DNA from: an uncultured Candidatus Actinomarina sp.
Lineage (GTDB): Bacteria > Actinomycetota > Acidimicrobiia > Actinomarinales > Actinomarinaceae
DNA length: 60,581 nucleotides
NCBI GenBank assembly: GCA_902595195.1
Contig: CACJPC010000004.1
Coordinates: 1-60,581 of the forward strand
Direction: 5' to 3'
This document shows, piece after piece, positions 1-8,840 of the stretch; positions within the stretch are counted from its first letter, which is position 1, and each line of letters starts with the position of its first letter. A model generated the notes under the pieces. The model was given only the letters and a program-made list of their open reading frames with translations, searched no databases and had not been told where the DNA came from. The translations under genes and the position numbers were made by a program.

Positions 1-1
1 A

Positions 2-232
2 ATGAAATATGTTGTAAACACGGTGTGGAATCATCCAAATGATATAGATTGGGATCGCATGAAAGAAGGATTAGAAAAATTAAGAGATGATGAGGGTGCT
101 GCAGAAGAAGTTACATGGTTCGAGATAGATGCCACTACACATGGTTCTGTTGCAGTTTATAGTTCACAAGAAAAATACGAACAATACAAATCAAAATTAG
201 AAGAATATAGAAAAGATCAACTGGACTTCTGA
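2..232 (+). CDS. Small hypothetical protein, 76 aa
   Basis: ORF at the window edge; starts ATG and ends TGA; no family recognised. Confidence 0.6.
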   Translation: MKYVVNTVWNHPNDIDWDRMKEGLEKLRDDEGAAEEVTWFEIDATTHGSVAVYSSQEKYEQYKSKLEEYRKDQLDF

Positions 233-649
233 TAAGAAGATTTCTAGCTGGTTACATTTTTTTAAGTATAGTTGTACAATTTATTGGCGAAATTTCAAAA
301 GGAGAATTCTCTGGCAGATCTTTGGATGATCTTTTTTTTGGTTTATTGATTGTTTTTTTTCTAGCATTCTATTCCCGTAAAAAAAAAGGTAAATCAAGAA
401 CCAGGAGAAGAACTTAAGAAGCCAACAATAAATACAAATTATGAAGAAACAGAAGATATTGATATATTAGATCAAGAAGACACTCAAAGTTACGATGACG
501 ATATTGAAATTGAGAATTTAGAAACTCAAATAGATGAGGTTGAGATAAAATATGAAGATGTTAATCCGCCTTCTGGATATAACCCGGTTAAAGATAATGA
601 AGGAATATTTTCAAAATTATTTAGAGGTAGAAATAACCGATACGGTTAA
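229..649 (+). CDS. Putative frame-shifted small membrane protein: two TM segments (229-417 frame) plus acidic C-terminal domain (frame read from about 380 to 649)
   Basis: Frame A reads LIRRFLAGYIFLSIVVQFIGEISKGEFSGRSLDDLFFGLLIVFFLAFYSRKKK. Frame B has 86 open codons after the A9 run at 379-387 (VNQEPGEELKKPTINTNYEETEDIDILDQ...RGRNNRYG*) with no start codon of its own. The start of frame A is also non-canonical or unclear. Confidence 0.45.
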
Positions 650-664
650 TTAAGGAAAATAAGT

Positions 665-2014
665 TTGAACTTTTTTGATATTGCAATACTGCTTTTTACT
701 TTGGAATTAATTTTTAATAAATATATTTCAGAAAAAGTATTTTTGTATTCTCTATATCTTGCAGTAGTAACGGCTATTGCACAAATATTTACAGTTGGTT
801 ACAAGTGGCAATACATGCCTATTTATTTTCTTATATGTCTATATGCTGTTAAATACACTTTTAAGTTTTCACTCTCTACAACATTTCTGAAATACACAAG
901 TAGTCTGATTATTGGTATTACTTACATAACGTCATTTTTAATTATTTACTATCTACCAATTCCTGAATTTAATATTGAAGATAAAAAGTATTCAGTGGGT
1001 TATGAGCAGATTCATATAATTTCAAACCAACGTACTCAACCAAAGGCGTTTGTTGAAATTAGTAACTTAAATATAAATAGTAATCGAGAACTATTAGTAG
1101 ATATTTACTACCCAAGTAATGATCCCACAGAACCAATCCAATTATTTAGGAATGCTTCGACAAACTGGGGAGAAACTGTAATACATTATTTAAATAGAAC
1201 TTGGAATATCAATTTGCCAACTTTTCTATTTAGTCATTTAAATTTATCATTTCTAGATGTCAGTATGGGCTTGGAACCTATTAATAAAAACATTCCTGTG
1301 GTCATATATACACACGGTTGGGCAGGTGAAAAAATATTTGCAACAGACCAGCTGATAAACATTGCATCACAGGGTTATTTAGTGGTAGCTCTAGACCACA
1401 CAGGTTTAGCTATGTTTACTGAGCTTCCTAGTGGAACTATCTACAACACCGGTTCAACGGAGGCCTCTACAAAAGTTTTTGATGTTATGAAAGAAATGTC
1501 AATAGACATACAAGATACTGTAAACCATTTAGACAACTTAAATTATCAAATTAATTTAGATGATGTTTCTATTATTGGACATTCAACTGGTGGTGGTTCA
1601 GCATATTTATACTGTCAAACTAATAAATGTTCAACGATTATTCTTCAAGATCCATTCTTTGTGCCAGTAATTGAAGAGCTTGGAAATATTGAACTTAATA
1701 CAAAAAGTTATTTTATTTATAGTCAAGATTGGTATGAAGGCTATGAAGATCAAGAATCAATTAGTGAAATTGAAGTTTATAGAAAATATACAATAAATAA
1801 AGACTACGCAGAAGGATTCTATCTTACTAACTCAGCACACTATGATTTCGTTGCTTTTGGAGCTATTAGTCAATTGACGAGCTACACATTTTTGAAGGGA
1901 ACAATAAATTATGAGGATTCTCTAAAAACCAATAATTATTTTAATTTAACTGCATTAAGAAATAGTGAAATGATTGAAACAGAGTTTCTGAAACTAATAA
2001 AAGACTCAAACTAA
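665..2014 (+). CDS. Membrane-anchored alpha/beta hydrolase (PAF-acetylhydrolase/dienelactone hydrolase-like)
   Basis: N-terminal hydrophobic helices; nucleophile elbow GHSTGGGSA; YTHGWAG oxyanion region; TTG start. Confidence 0.65.
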   Translation: MNFFDIAILLFTLELIFNKYISEKVFLYSLYLAVVTAIAQIFTVGYKWQYMPIYFLICLYAVKYTFKFSLSTTFLKYTSSLIIGITYITSFLIIYYLPIPEFNIEDKKYSVGYEQIHIISNQRTQPKAFVEISNLNINSNRELLVDIYYPSNDPTEPIQLFRNASTNWGETVIHYLNRTWNINLPTFLFSHLNLSFLDVSMGLEPINKNIPVVIYTHGWAGEKIFATDQLINIASQGYLVVALDHTGLAMFTELPSGTIYNTGSTEASTKVFDVMKEMSIDIQDTVNHLDNLNYQINLDDVSIIGHSTGGGSAYLYCQTNKCSTIILQDPFFVPVIEELGNIELNTKSYFIYSQDWYEGYEDQESISEIEVYRKYTINKDYAEGFYLTNSAHYDFVAFGAISQLTSYTFLKGTINYEDSLKTNNYFNLTALRNSEMIETEFLKLIKDSN

Positions 2015-2015
2015 T

Positions 2016-2702
2016 TTAAAGAGCTTGATTTAATATCTCTTTACAGTGAAGTTCGACAGTATCAAAAACAGGCAATTCAACGTTCTCATTATTTAATAAC
2101 ATCCCAACCTCTGTGCAACCAAGTATCACTGAATCAGCCCCAATGTTTCTAACTTCTTGTGTAATCTGTAAAAATTTTTCTGTACTCTCCTCTGTTTTAA
2201 TATTTAGACACAGTTCATCATAAATTACTGAATGCAAAATATCTCTTGAAGCTTGTGGAGGAATAATTGGCTCAAGGCCATATTTTGAAAGTTTTAAAAT
2301 ATAAAAATCTTCTTCCATGGTAAATTTTGTTGCAAGAAGCGCAGGTTTTTTATATCTCTGATCAGAGATTATTTTTGCAGTTGCTTCAGCAATGTGTACA
2401 AATGGAATAGATACATTTTCCATCATTTGATCTGCTACTTTGTGCATTGTATTTGTACACAAAGCTAATATCTCTGCTCCGGCTTTTTGCAATTTTATTG
2501 CTTCTTTATTTAATGTCGAACCGAGATTCTCCCAATCATTTTGATGTTGTAATTTTTCTATATCTGAAAAATTTAATGAATTTAATATAATCTTTGGTGT
2601 TGTGAGATCTCCAAAATGCGTATTAGTCAGACTATTAAGCAATTCGTAATAAGTGACAGTAGATGTATATGACATACCACCTATAAGGCCTATTGTTTTC
2701 AT
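2016..2702 (-). CDS. Aspartate/glutamate racemase family protein
   Basis: MKTIGLIGGMSYTSTVTYYE; CTNTMHK and LGCTEVGML motifs. Confidence 0.85.
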   Translation of the reverse strand: MKTIGLIGGMSYTSTVTYYELLNSLTNTHFGDLTTPKIILNSLNFSDIEKLQHQNDWENLGSTLNKEAIKLQKAGAEILALCTNTMHKVADQMMENVSIPFVHIAEATAKIISDQRYKKPALLATKFTMEEDFYILKLSKYGLEPIIPPQASRDILHSVIYDELCLNIKTEESTEKFLQITQEVRNIGADSVILGCTEVGMLLNNENVELPVFDTVELHCKEILNQAL

Positions 2703-2727
2703 TATTTTTTAATTATATAATTATGTT

Positions 2728-3009
2728 GTGGAAAATTTACGTTTAGAAGGTACTGATTTTCAAATTTTGGTTTGGAAAGAGATTTCAAAAATACCATACG
2801 GTGAAACTAGAACTTATAAAGAATTAGCTATAGCTATCGGTAAACCAAACAGTTCAAGAGCAGTGGCCAATGCTTGTGGAAAAAACCCCCATGTGCCACT
2901 GATACCTTGTCATAGAGTTATCAGATCAGATGGTAAGTTAGGTGGTTATAGTGGAAAAGGTGGAATTAAAAAGAAAGCAGAACTTCTGAAGGCAGAGCAG
3001 GAAGGTTAA
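2728..3009 (+). CDS. ogt: Methylated-DNA--cysteine S-methyltransferase (MGMT/Ogt family)
   Basis: FQILVWKEISKIPYGETRTYKELA...PCHRVIRSDGKLGGYSGG-like active site; GTG start. Confidence 0.85.
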   Translation: MENLRLEGTDFQILVWKEISKIPYGETRTYKELAIAIGKPNSSRAVANACGKNPHVPLIPCHRVIRSDGKLGGYSGKGGIKKKAELLKAEQEG

Positions 3010-3123
3010 CTACTTCCTCTTCCCAGTTCTATTTGTTCTAAAGTCAAGTCTCCCTTTACGTTTTTGCATATGTTTCTTTTTTCTTGCTTGCCTTCTCGCT
3101 TCAGTAACTTCTTTATCAACCAT
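3010..3123 (-). CDS. Candidate 37-aa very basic small protein
   Basis: Manual translation: MVDKEVTEARRQARKKKHMQKRKGRLDFRTNRTGKRK*; fills the gap between two plus-strand genes; below the ORF track length cutoff. Confidence 0.45.
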   Translation of the reverse strand: MVDKEVTEARRQARKKKHMQKRKGRLDFRTNRTGKRK

Positions 3124-3145
3124 GTAAATATGTTAGTGTTAGTAG

Positions 3146-4048
3146 ATGATTAATAGAACTAACCAACACGTACCAAACATTGGTCTTGGCACTTATAATA
3201 TGTCTCCAGAAGAAGCAGAAAAAATGACATACGAATCAATTATGTATGGATATAGACATATTGATACAGCAGCTGTGTATAGAAATGAAGAAGCTGTTGG
3301 AATTGGATTAAAGAAAGCAATGACAGAACTTAATTTAAATAGAGAAAACATTTTTGTTACAACAAAACTATGGCCAGGTGGACTAATGAAAGTTGATAGA
3401 GTTAAAAATTTTGAGGGTGTAATTAAATCATTTGAAAAAAGTTTGTTCAAACTAGGACTTGACTACATTGATTTGTATTTAATTCACTCACCCCATGCAA
3501 GGAAAAAAAGGATTGAACAGTGGCAGGCATTAATTGATATTAAAGAAAGAGGAAAAGTGAAACATATCGGAGTTTCTAATTGGGGTATTAATCACTTAGA
3601 TGAGTTAATCCAAAATAACCTTCCATTACCTGATGCAAATCAAATAGAGCTTCATCCATGGTCACAAAAACCAGAACTTGTTAATTATTTAAGAGAAAAA
3701 CATATTGATATAATTGCTTACAGCAGCTTGGTGCCATTATCAACTTGGAGACACAAAGATGGTGAAAACAGTAAAAAAACAACTGAATTACAATCGATTA
3801 GTGAGAGTCAAGATTCACCATTTAAGCAGTTATCAATTAAATACAATGTAACCGAAGCTCAATTTTTACTTAAATGGGCATTAGAACTTGGGTACTCCAT
3901 ACTCCCAAAAAGTATTGAATTAAATAGGATGGAAGAGAATTACAATTTAGATTTTTCTATATCTGAAATTGATATGGATTACATTGAAACTCTTGATCGT
4001 GGTGGAAGTATAACTTGGGAATATGGAGATCCCTTAGAAGTTATATAG
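3146..4048 (+). CDS. Aldo/keto reductase
   Basis: GLGTYNMSPEEAEKM...GYRHIDTAAVYRNEEAVG...VTTKLW...DLYLIHSP...IGVSNWG. Confidence 0.9.
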   Translation: MINRTNQHVPNIGLGTYNMSPEEAEKMTYESIMYGYRHIDTAAVYRNEEAVGIGLKKAMTELNLNRENIFVTTKLWPGGLMKVDRVKNFEGVIKSFEKSLFKLGLDYIDLYLIHSPHARKKRIEQWQALIDIKERGKVKHIGVSNWGINHLDELIQNNLPLPDANQIELHPWSQKPELVNYLREKHIDIIAYSSLVPLSTWRHKDGENSKKTTELQSISESQDSPFKQLSIKYNVTEAQFLLKWALELGYSILPKSIELNRMEENYNLDFSISEIDMDYIETLDRGGSITWEYGDPLEVI

Positions 4049-4057
4049 AAGATATAT

Positions 4058-4258
4058 ATGTTCTACATATTATTAACTGCAGCTTTTATTATTATTTTTT
4101 TTACAAATCTCATTAACAATATAAATAAAAAAGAAAATAATAATTGGTTGGATGATCTGCTAGTAAACAACTACAAAATATTTATCGGATTATTGTTTTT
4201 AATTTTCACTTTTATATTTTGGAGAAATAGTTGTTTCTTTATCTCATACAATTGTTGA
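4058..4258 (+). CDS. Small membrane protein, hypothetical
   Basis: ORF with two hydrophobic segments. Confidence 0.4.
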   Translation: MFYILLTAAFIIIFFTNLINNINKKENNNWLDDLLVNNYKIFIGLLFLIFTFIFWRNSCFFISYNC

Positions 4259-4299
4259 TGAGAAGAACAACAAATTAATTCCTTAATAAAGCCAATAAT

Positions 4300-4542
4300 T
4301 TATAAAATCTTGAAATACTTAAGTGCACGTATTACCGAATAAACTGTAAAGAAGAAGACAACTATTGAGATTAAACCTTCAGAAATACTCAAATCTCTAG
4401 GAATATACAAAATTAAACTTATAAAAGCACAAACAGTCCAAAAAATAATATTTATCAACTGTGCTTTTTTTTCTTTACCATCTTGTGCGGCTTTAAATTT
4501 TTTAAATGATCTTGAAAAAAGTTCAGCTAATAGTTCAAACAT
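4300..4542 (-). CDS. Small membrane protein, hypothetical
   Basis: 80 aa ORF with two hydrophobic segments. Confidence 0.5.
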   Translation of the reverse strand: MFELLAELFSRSFKKFKAAQDGKEKKAQLINIIFWTVCAFISLILYIPRDLSISEGLISIVVFFFTVYSVIRALKYFKIL

Positions 4543-4604
4543 TAGTATGTACTATATCAAACCCTTTCTTGTTTTTCTATCAACCGGTCTAATATAATCA
4601 TTCT

Positions 4605-5435
4605 ATGAAAAGAATATACACTTTTGGTCACGAGCAGGTGGAGAGAAACATAACAGTAGGTGACATTATTGAAAATAAACAAAAAGGTATAAAAATGACC
4701 CAAGTGACTGCAGCTAATCAAGAAGAAGCTGAAATTATTTCACAGCAAAATATTGATATGATCATAACGGGAAGTGACTGGTACGAAGATGTTAGAAAAG
4801 GTGCACCTAAATCTTTTATTACAGCAGCATTGTTCGCTGGAAGATTTATTACTAATGAAGAAATACTGAGAGGTGCGTTTGAAGTAATGATGGCAGGAGC
4901 TGACTCAGTATTAACACCAAGGAGTTTTGATGTTGTTGAAATGTTAGCTAAGGAAGGCATGCAAGTACAAGGTCATGTTGGAATGGTTCCATCAATGGCA
5001 ACTAAGTATGGTGGAATAAGAACTGTAGGAAAAACTGCTGATGAAGCAATAACAATACTCAAAGATATGAAAAGACTTGAAGATGCAGGTGCTTTCGGTG
5101 CTGAGGTTGAGTGCGTAGCTGAAGATGCATTAATAGAAATTAAAAAACATACATCATTAGTAATAAATTCCCTTGGCTCAGGTTCTGGTGGAGATGTTAT
5201 GTTCTTATTTTTTGAAGACATTTGTGGTGAAACTTCTGGTATAAAAATGCCAAGACATGCAAAGTCATGGGGAAATGGTAACAAAATAAAAATAGAGTTA
5301 AACAATGAAAGATCTAATGCGATAAAAGGATTTAAAGACGATGTGGAGTCAGGAGAATATCCAAACAGTGACCATACTGTAGATATGTTACCTGGAGAAA
5401 AAGAAGCTTTGTTAGAAAAGCTAGATAATTTTTAA
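4605..5435 (+). CDS. PanB (ketopantoate hydroxymethyltransferase)-like TIM-barrel protein, divergent
   Basis: GHVGMVPSMATKYGGIRTVGKTADEAITILKDMKRLEDAGAFGAEVECV resembles the PanB GHIGLTPQ...GGYRVQGRT...ALEEAGAF...EGV block. Confidence 0.65.
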   Translation: MKRIYTFGHEQVERNITVGDIIENKQKGIKMTQVTAANQEEAEIISQQNIDMIITGSDWYEDVRKGAPKSFITAALFAGRFITNEEILRGAFEVMMAGADSVLTPRSFDVVEMLAKEGMQVQGHVGMVPSMATKYGGIRTVGKTADEAITILKDMKRLEDAGAFGAEVECVAEDALIEIKKHTSLVINSLGSGSGGDVMFLFFEDICGETSGIKMPRHAKSWGNGNKIKIELNNERSNAIKGFKDDVESGEYPNSDHTVDMLPGEKEALLEKLDNF

Positions 5436-5582
5436 ATGAAAAACTGGCAAAAAATTGCAATTGCTGTTGGAATACTGGGTATAGGATATAATTTTTTTTT
5501 ACGATTTGATTCGCTACCCTACTATCAATTAATTGCGATAGTTGTTGGATTATTGTTTATTTTTCGTCAATTTAAGAAATAA
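5436..5582 (+). CDS. Small 48-aa membrane protein
   Basis: Manual translation MKNWQKIAIAVGILGIGYNFFLRFDSLPYYQLIAIVVGLLFIFRQFKK*; immediately follows the PanB-like stop codon. Confidence 0.45.
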   Translation: MKNWQKIAIAVGILGIGYNFFLRFDSLPYYQLIAIVVGLLFIFRQFKK

Positions 5583-6434
5583 TACAGGAGTGTCTTCTTT
5601 GTATTTTTTATATTCTTCTAAATGACCGTATCTCTCATCGGCAATTCGTTCCAGCATATTAACGCCACTCATACGTGTTAACAATATATATACAAATATT
5701 GGTGAGATAAGAGTTATGTACTCAATGCCAGTTAATGTATTTAAAGCTATAACAGCAATACCAGTCCAGAGTGTTATCTCGCCAAAATAATTGGGATGTC
5801 TTGATCTTGCCCACAAGCCTGTATGAATAAAGGATACGCTAGAATTATTTTCTTTTCTAAATATTCGTTTTTGATAATCAGCAATAGATTCAATAGTGAA
5901 TCCAGAGAGCCACAATGCCATACCAACCATTGCTAGAACAGGTAAAGTATCATCTTCAGGTGATAAGATTGCGATAATTGCTGCGCATGCGGTTAGTGCT
6001 ACCCACAGTGCTTGTCCAACCCAATATTGAAGAAACCAAAAAAAATGTGTTTTGGCTTTTTCGAACCTTACGTCTTTCCCGTCTTTTCTGACTCGTCTAA
6101 ATAAATATATCCCAAGTCTTGAAGCCCAAGCAATGACGTAAAAATAGATTATTGAATCAATTATTGTTTTATTTTCGACAGCAAAATATGCAACAGATAC
6201 CGTTGTAACATATGTCAAACTTCCAACTAGGTCATAATATTTTTCTGTTTTTAAAATAAAAGAAGGTATAAAAAAAATTATCTGTATCAATACAGCAATA
6301 ACCAAAATAAATGTAAATGCATTCATCCCTCTTATCTCAATATCAATATTTTGACCTGCAATATTTATTAAGCCTATGCAAATGAGGAAAGCAGTAATTG
6401 TAATAATGTTTTTAATCTGTCTAGTCATATCCAA
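5550..6434 (-). CDS. DUF1295 / steroid 5-alpha reductase-like membrane protein
   Basis: RSRHPNYFGEITLWTG motif and multiple TM helices. Confidence 0.8.
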   Translation of the reverse strand: MDMTRQIKNIITITAFLICIGLINIAGQNIDIEIRGMNAFTFILVIAVLIQIIFFIPSFILKTEKYYDLVGSLTYVTTVSVAYFAVENKTIIDSIIYFYVIAWASRLGIYLFRRVRKDGKDVRFEKAKTHFFWFLQYWVGQALWVALTACAAIIAILSPEDDTLPVLAMVGMALWLSGFTIESIADYQKRIFRKENNSSVSFIHTGLWARSRHPNYFGEITLWTGIAVIALNTLTGIEYITLISPIFVYILLTRMSGVNMLERIADERYGHLEEYKKYKEDTPVLFLKLTKNKQ

Positions 6435-6501
6435 ATTATATACGTATATTTGAGCTTACTTCTTAAACTAGTTACGACTTAACAATATTAATCTATATGT
6501 T

Positions 6502-6999
6502 ATGGAAGATAATTACTATGCATCAAACAATAACCATAAATTGTATATTAACTATTTTGATGCTCTTTATTTATTAAACATCGTATTTAAAGAGAACAAG
6601 AAGTTCGAATTTATAGACGCTTCTCACGTTGAGTCAATTTGGAATTCTATCGAATACAAATATCATAAATTTTGTGTCATAAAAGCATTCGAATATGAAT
6701 TGGGTGGATATGAAGTACAAATAGGTGATGAATACAAAGGTGTTTGCGATAATTTAGTTCCAAAAGAAAGTTCAAATATAACATATAACCCTCTTTCATA
6801 TGGTGGTAATCCCGACTTTAAAAAATCATATTGGAAGAGACGAGACAATGCATTGAACTCTTTTACAGAAGGTGACGAGAATTTAAATGAACATTATTAC
6901 ATTGCAGGGTTTGCTGAGAAATTTGATTATGAAAATAAAAAAATTCTTGGATTAAATACACCTTACGTTAATTTTGTAATTAATAAGAAAAATGAATAA
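6502..6999 (+). CDS. Hypothetical protein
   Basis: 165 aa ORF; no recognised family. Confidence 0.5.
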   Translation: MEDNYYASNNNHKLYINYFDALYLLNIVFKENKKFEFIDASHVESIWNSIEYKYHKFCVIKAFEYELGGYEVQIGDEYKGVCDNLVPKESSNITYNPLSYGGNPDFKKSYWKRRDNALNSFTEGDENLNEHYYIAGFAEKFDYENKKILGLNTPYVNFVINKKNE

Positions 7000-7003
7000 T
7001 TTG

Positions 7004-7077
7004 TGGGAGATACAAGATTTGAACTTGTGACCCCTTGCGTGTCGAGCAAGTGCTCTGCCAGACTGAGCTAATCTCCC
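7004..7077 (-). tRNA. tRNA-Val(GAC)
   Basis: Reverse complement GGGAGATTAGCTCAGTCTGGCAGAGCACTTGCTCGACACGCAAGGGGTCACAAGTTCAAATCTTGTATCTCCCA; 7-bp acceptor GGGAGAT/ATCTCCC; loop TCGACAC gives GAC. Confidence 0.93.
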
Positions 7078-7119
7078 GTATTTAGAAATATAGCATCATT
7101 TAGAAACTTTATAAATTGA

Positions 7120-7323
7120 TTATTTCTCTACAGTAATAATTCTTTTACCAAATCTCAGAAAAAGTCTTTCAACAATTTCGATCAGCAGGTTAAGAATCCA
7201 AAGGCCCAAATATATAGCTAAGAAAATTTGTATAAACTGCCACAAAATAAACACAATAATTCCGTAAACAAATATCCAGGTGATTGTGAATTTTAGTGAA
7301 TATATAGGTGACTGATTATTCAT
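7120..7323 (-). CDS. Small membrane protein, hypothetical
   Basis: 67 aa hydrophobic ORF overlapping the SRAP gene stop. Confidence 0.5.
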   Translation of the reverse strand: MNNQSPIYSLKFTITWIFVYGIIVFILWQFIQIFLAIYLGLWILNLLIEIVERLFLRFGKRIITVEK

Positions 7324-7967
7324 TAAAACGGTACTTCTTCATATTTTCTTATTAGAGAATCATTATTGTTCTTTGGATTGTTCACTGCTCTATCTACTTT
7401 ATAAAATTCTATAGTATCGTATTCATACCCTAAAACCTCTGGGTAAATTTCTTCACTAGATAAATCAGACGTCCATATTTCTCTTTGTTCTTTTGTAAGC
7501 AGTAACGGAGATCTGTTATGTATAGTCTGTAATGAACTTACAGCTTCTCTTGTAATGATAGAAGTTTCGATATCACCACTACTTCTATTCCAATAAAGAC
7601 CGGCAGCAAACAATACATCTTCAGAGTTATCAAAAAAATAATATGGTTGCTTATTACCATCTTCATCTTTCCATTCGTACCATCCAGAGATTGGAATTAA
7701 ACATCTTGAGTTTTTAAATGCTGAAGTAAAAGTTTTTTTCTCAAGTAACGACTCATATCGTGTGTTAAACAAAGGCCTAGGATTAGATTGACTCTTTAAC
7801 CAGTCTGGAAAATATCCCCAGTTAGCAATTACTAAATTGTTATCAATTATGCATGGAGCTTGATTCTGTGGTGCTACGTTGAAATTCTGTTCGTATTCGA
7901 TTTCAGAAAAGTTATTTACAAACGACAGTTCGTCTTTTGCAATATCAATATAGTACCTTCCACACAT
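7323..7967 (-). CDS. SRAP (SOS response-associated peptidase; YedK/HMCES) family protein
   Basis: MCGRYYI with Cys2, FNVAPQ, NTRYESLLEKKTF, RCLIPISGWYEW. Confidence 0.92.
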   Translation of the reverse strand: MCGRYYIDIAKDELSFVNNFSEIEYEQNFNVAPQNQAPCIIDNNLVIANWGYFPDWLKSQSNPRPLFNTRYESLLEKKTFTSAFKNSRCLIPISGWYEWKDEDGNKQPYYFFDNSEDVLFAAGLYWNRSSGDIETSIITREAVSSLQTIHNRSPLLLTKEQREIWTSDLSSEEIYPEVLGYEYDTIEFYKVDRAVNNPKNNNDSLIRKYEEVPF

Positions 7968-7971
7968 GTAT

Positions 7972-8643
7972 TTATTGTAATAATGATGCGTCTATTGTGT
8001 CACCATCAGCGAATGTATGGTGTTCTTTATTGTATATAATGTGAACATTTTGTTTACCCAGTACGCTCAAATGTTCACCGTCTTTTATAAAATAAGTGTC
8101 TTTTTCTAAGCACAGCAATTTGTACCTTCCTCTGTTTAACATCTTTACTGTGTTTGAAATCCATGAATAGAAACTTTCACCATAATGAGGTATTACGATT
8201 GTTTTTGGTAAATAGTTTAAACCAACTCCTTTGATCATTTTCTCACCCATTATCATTGCTCCAGCACTGCAGCCAGCAATAATACCTCTACTTTCTAAGT
8301 TTTGAAGTTCATTAGAAAATTCAGAATCGTAGATAGAATCATATAAGTGATTAGGTGACCCACCAGAAAAGAAAACAAAATTTGCTTTTTTCATTTCTTG
8401 GATTACTGATTCTTTGTTCAAATCTTTATGATTTCTCGCATCTATATGCTGATGTTTGACATTTAAATTACCGAAATGTGCATTCGCTAAATTCTCCCAA
8501 TACAAAAGTCTTTCATCGGACTCTTTACCAGCAGCTGTTGAAAAAGTAAGTACATATGGAACTTCATCAAGATAATTTAAAAGTTTTTTATCTACATCAA
8601 GAATTGATGGTAGAAACTCTCCAGATCCTGTAATAGCAATCAT
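7972..8643 (-). CDS. Peptidase S51 (cyanophycinase/dipeptidase E-like) family protein
   Basis: MIAITGSGEFLP...FFSGGSPNHLYDS...GIIAGCSAGAMIMGE. The ORF-track extension to 8709 runs into the tRNA-Cys gene. Confidence 0.75.
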   Translation of the reverse strand: MIAITGSGEFLPSILDVDKKLLNYLDEVPYVLTFSTAAGKESDERLLYWENLANAHFGNLNVKHQHIDARNHKDLNKESVIQEMKKANFVFFSGGSPNHLYDSIYDSEFSNELQNLESRGIIAGCSAGAMIMGEKMIKGVGLNYLPKTIVIPHYGESFYSWISNTVKMLNRGRYKLLCLEKDTYFIKDGEHLSVLGKQNVHIIYNKEHHTFADGDTIDASLLQ

Positions 8644-8649
8644 AATTAT

Positions 8650-8723
8650 TGGAGGCGACGACCGGAATCGAACCGGTGTACAAGGTTTTGCAGACCTCTG
8701 CGTAGCCACTCCGCCACGTCGCC
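8650..8723 (-). tRNA. tRNA-Cys(GCA), CCA encoded
   Basis: Reverse complement GGCGACGTGGCGGAGTGGCTACGCAGAGGTCTGCAAAACCTTGTACACCGGTTCGATTCCGGTCGTCGCCTCCA; loop CTGCAAA gives GCA; U73 discriminator. Confidence 0.93.
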
Positions 8724-8729
8724 GTGAAG

Positions 8730-8803
8730 AGCGGTAGAAGGGATTCGAACCCTCGACCTTCTCGTTGGCAACGAGACGCTCTAGCCAGCTGAGCTACTAC
8801 CGC
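8730..8803 (-). tRNA. tRNA-Gly(GCC)
   Basis: Reverse complement GCGGTAGTAGCTCAGCTGGCTAGAGCGTCTCGTTGCCAACGAGAAGGTCGAGGGTTCGAATCCCTTCTACCGCT; loop TTGCCAA gives GCC. Confidence 0.93.
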
Positions 8804-8840
8804 ATTAGTAATATCTTAATTAATAATTAAAATAATAAAA

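Noticed and set aside
3193-3450. Minus-strand ORF inside the aldo/keto reductase gene
   Set aside because: Antisense shadow of a well-supported gene.
7972-8709. N-terminal extension MATQRSAKPCTPVRFRSSPPI of the S51 peptidase ORF
   Set aside because: This stretch is the tRNA-Cys gene read in frame; the real start is the ATG at 8643.
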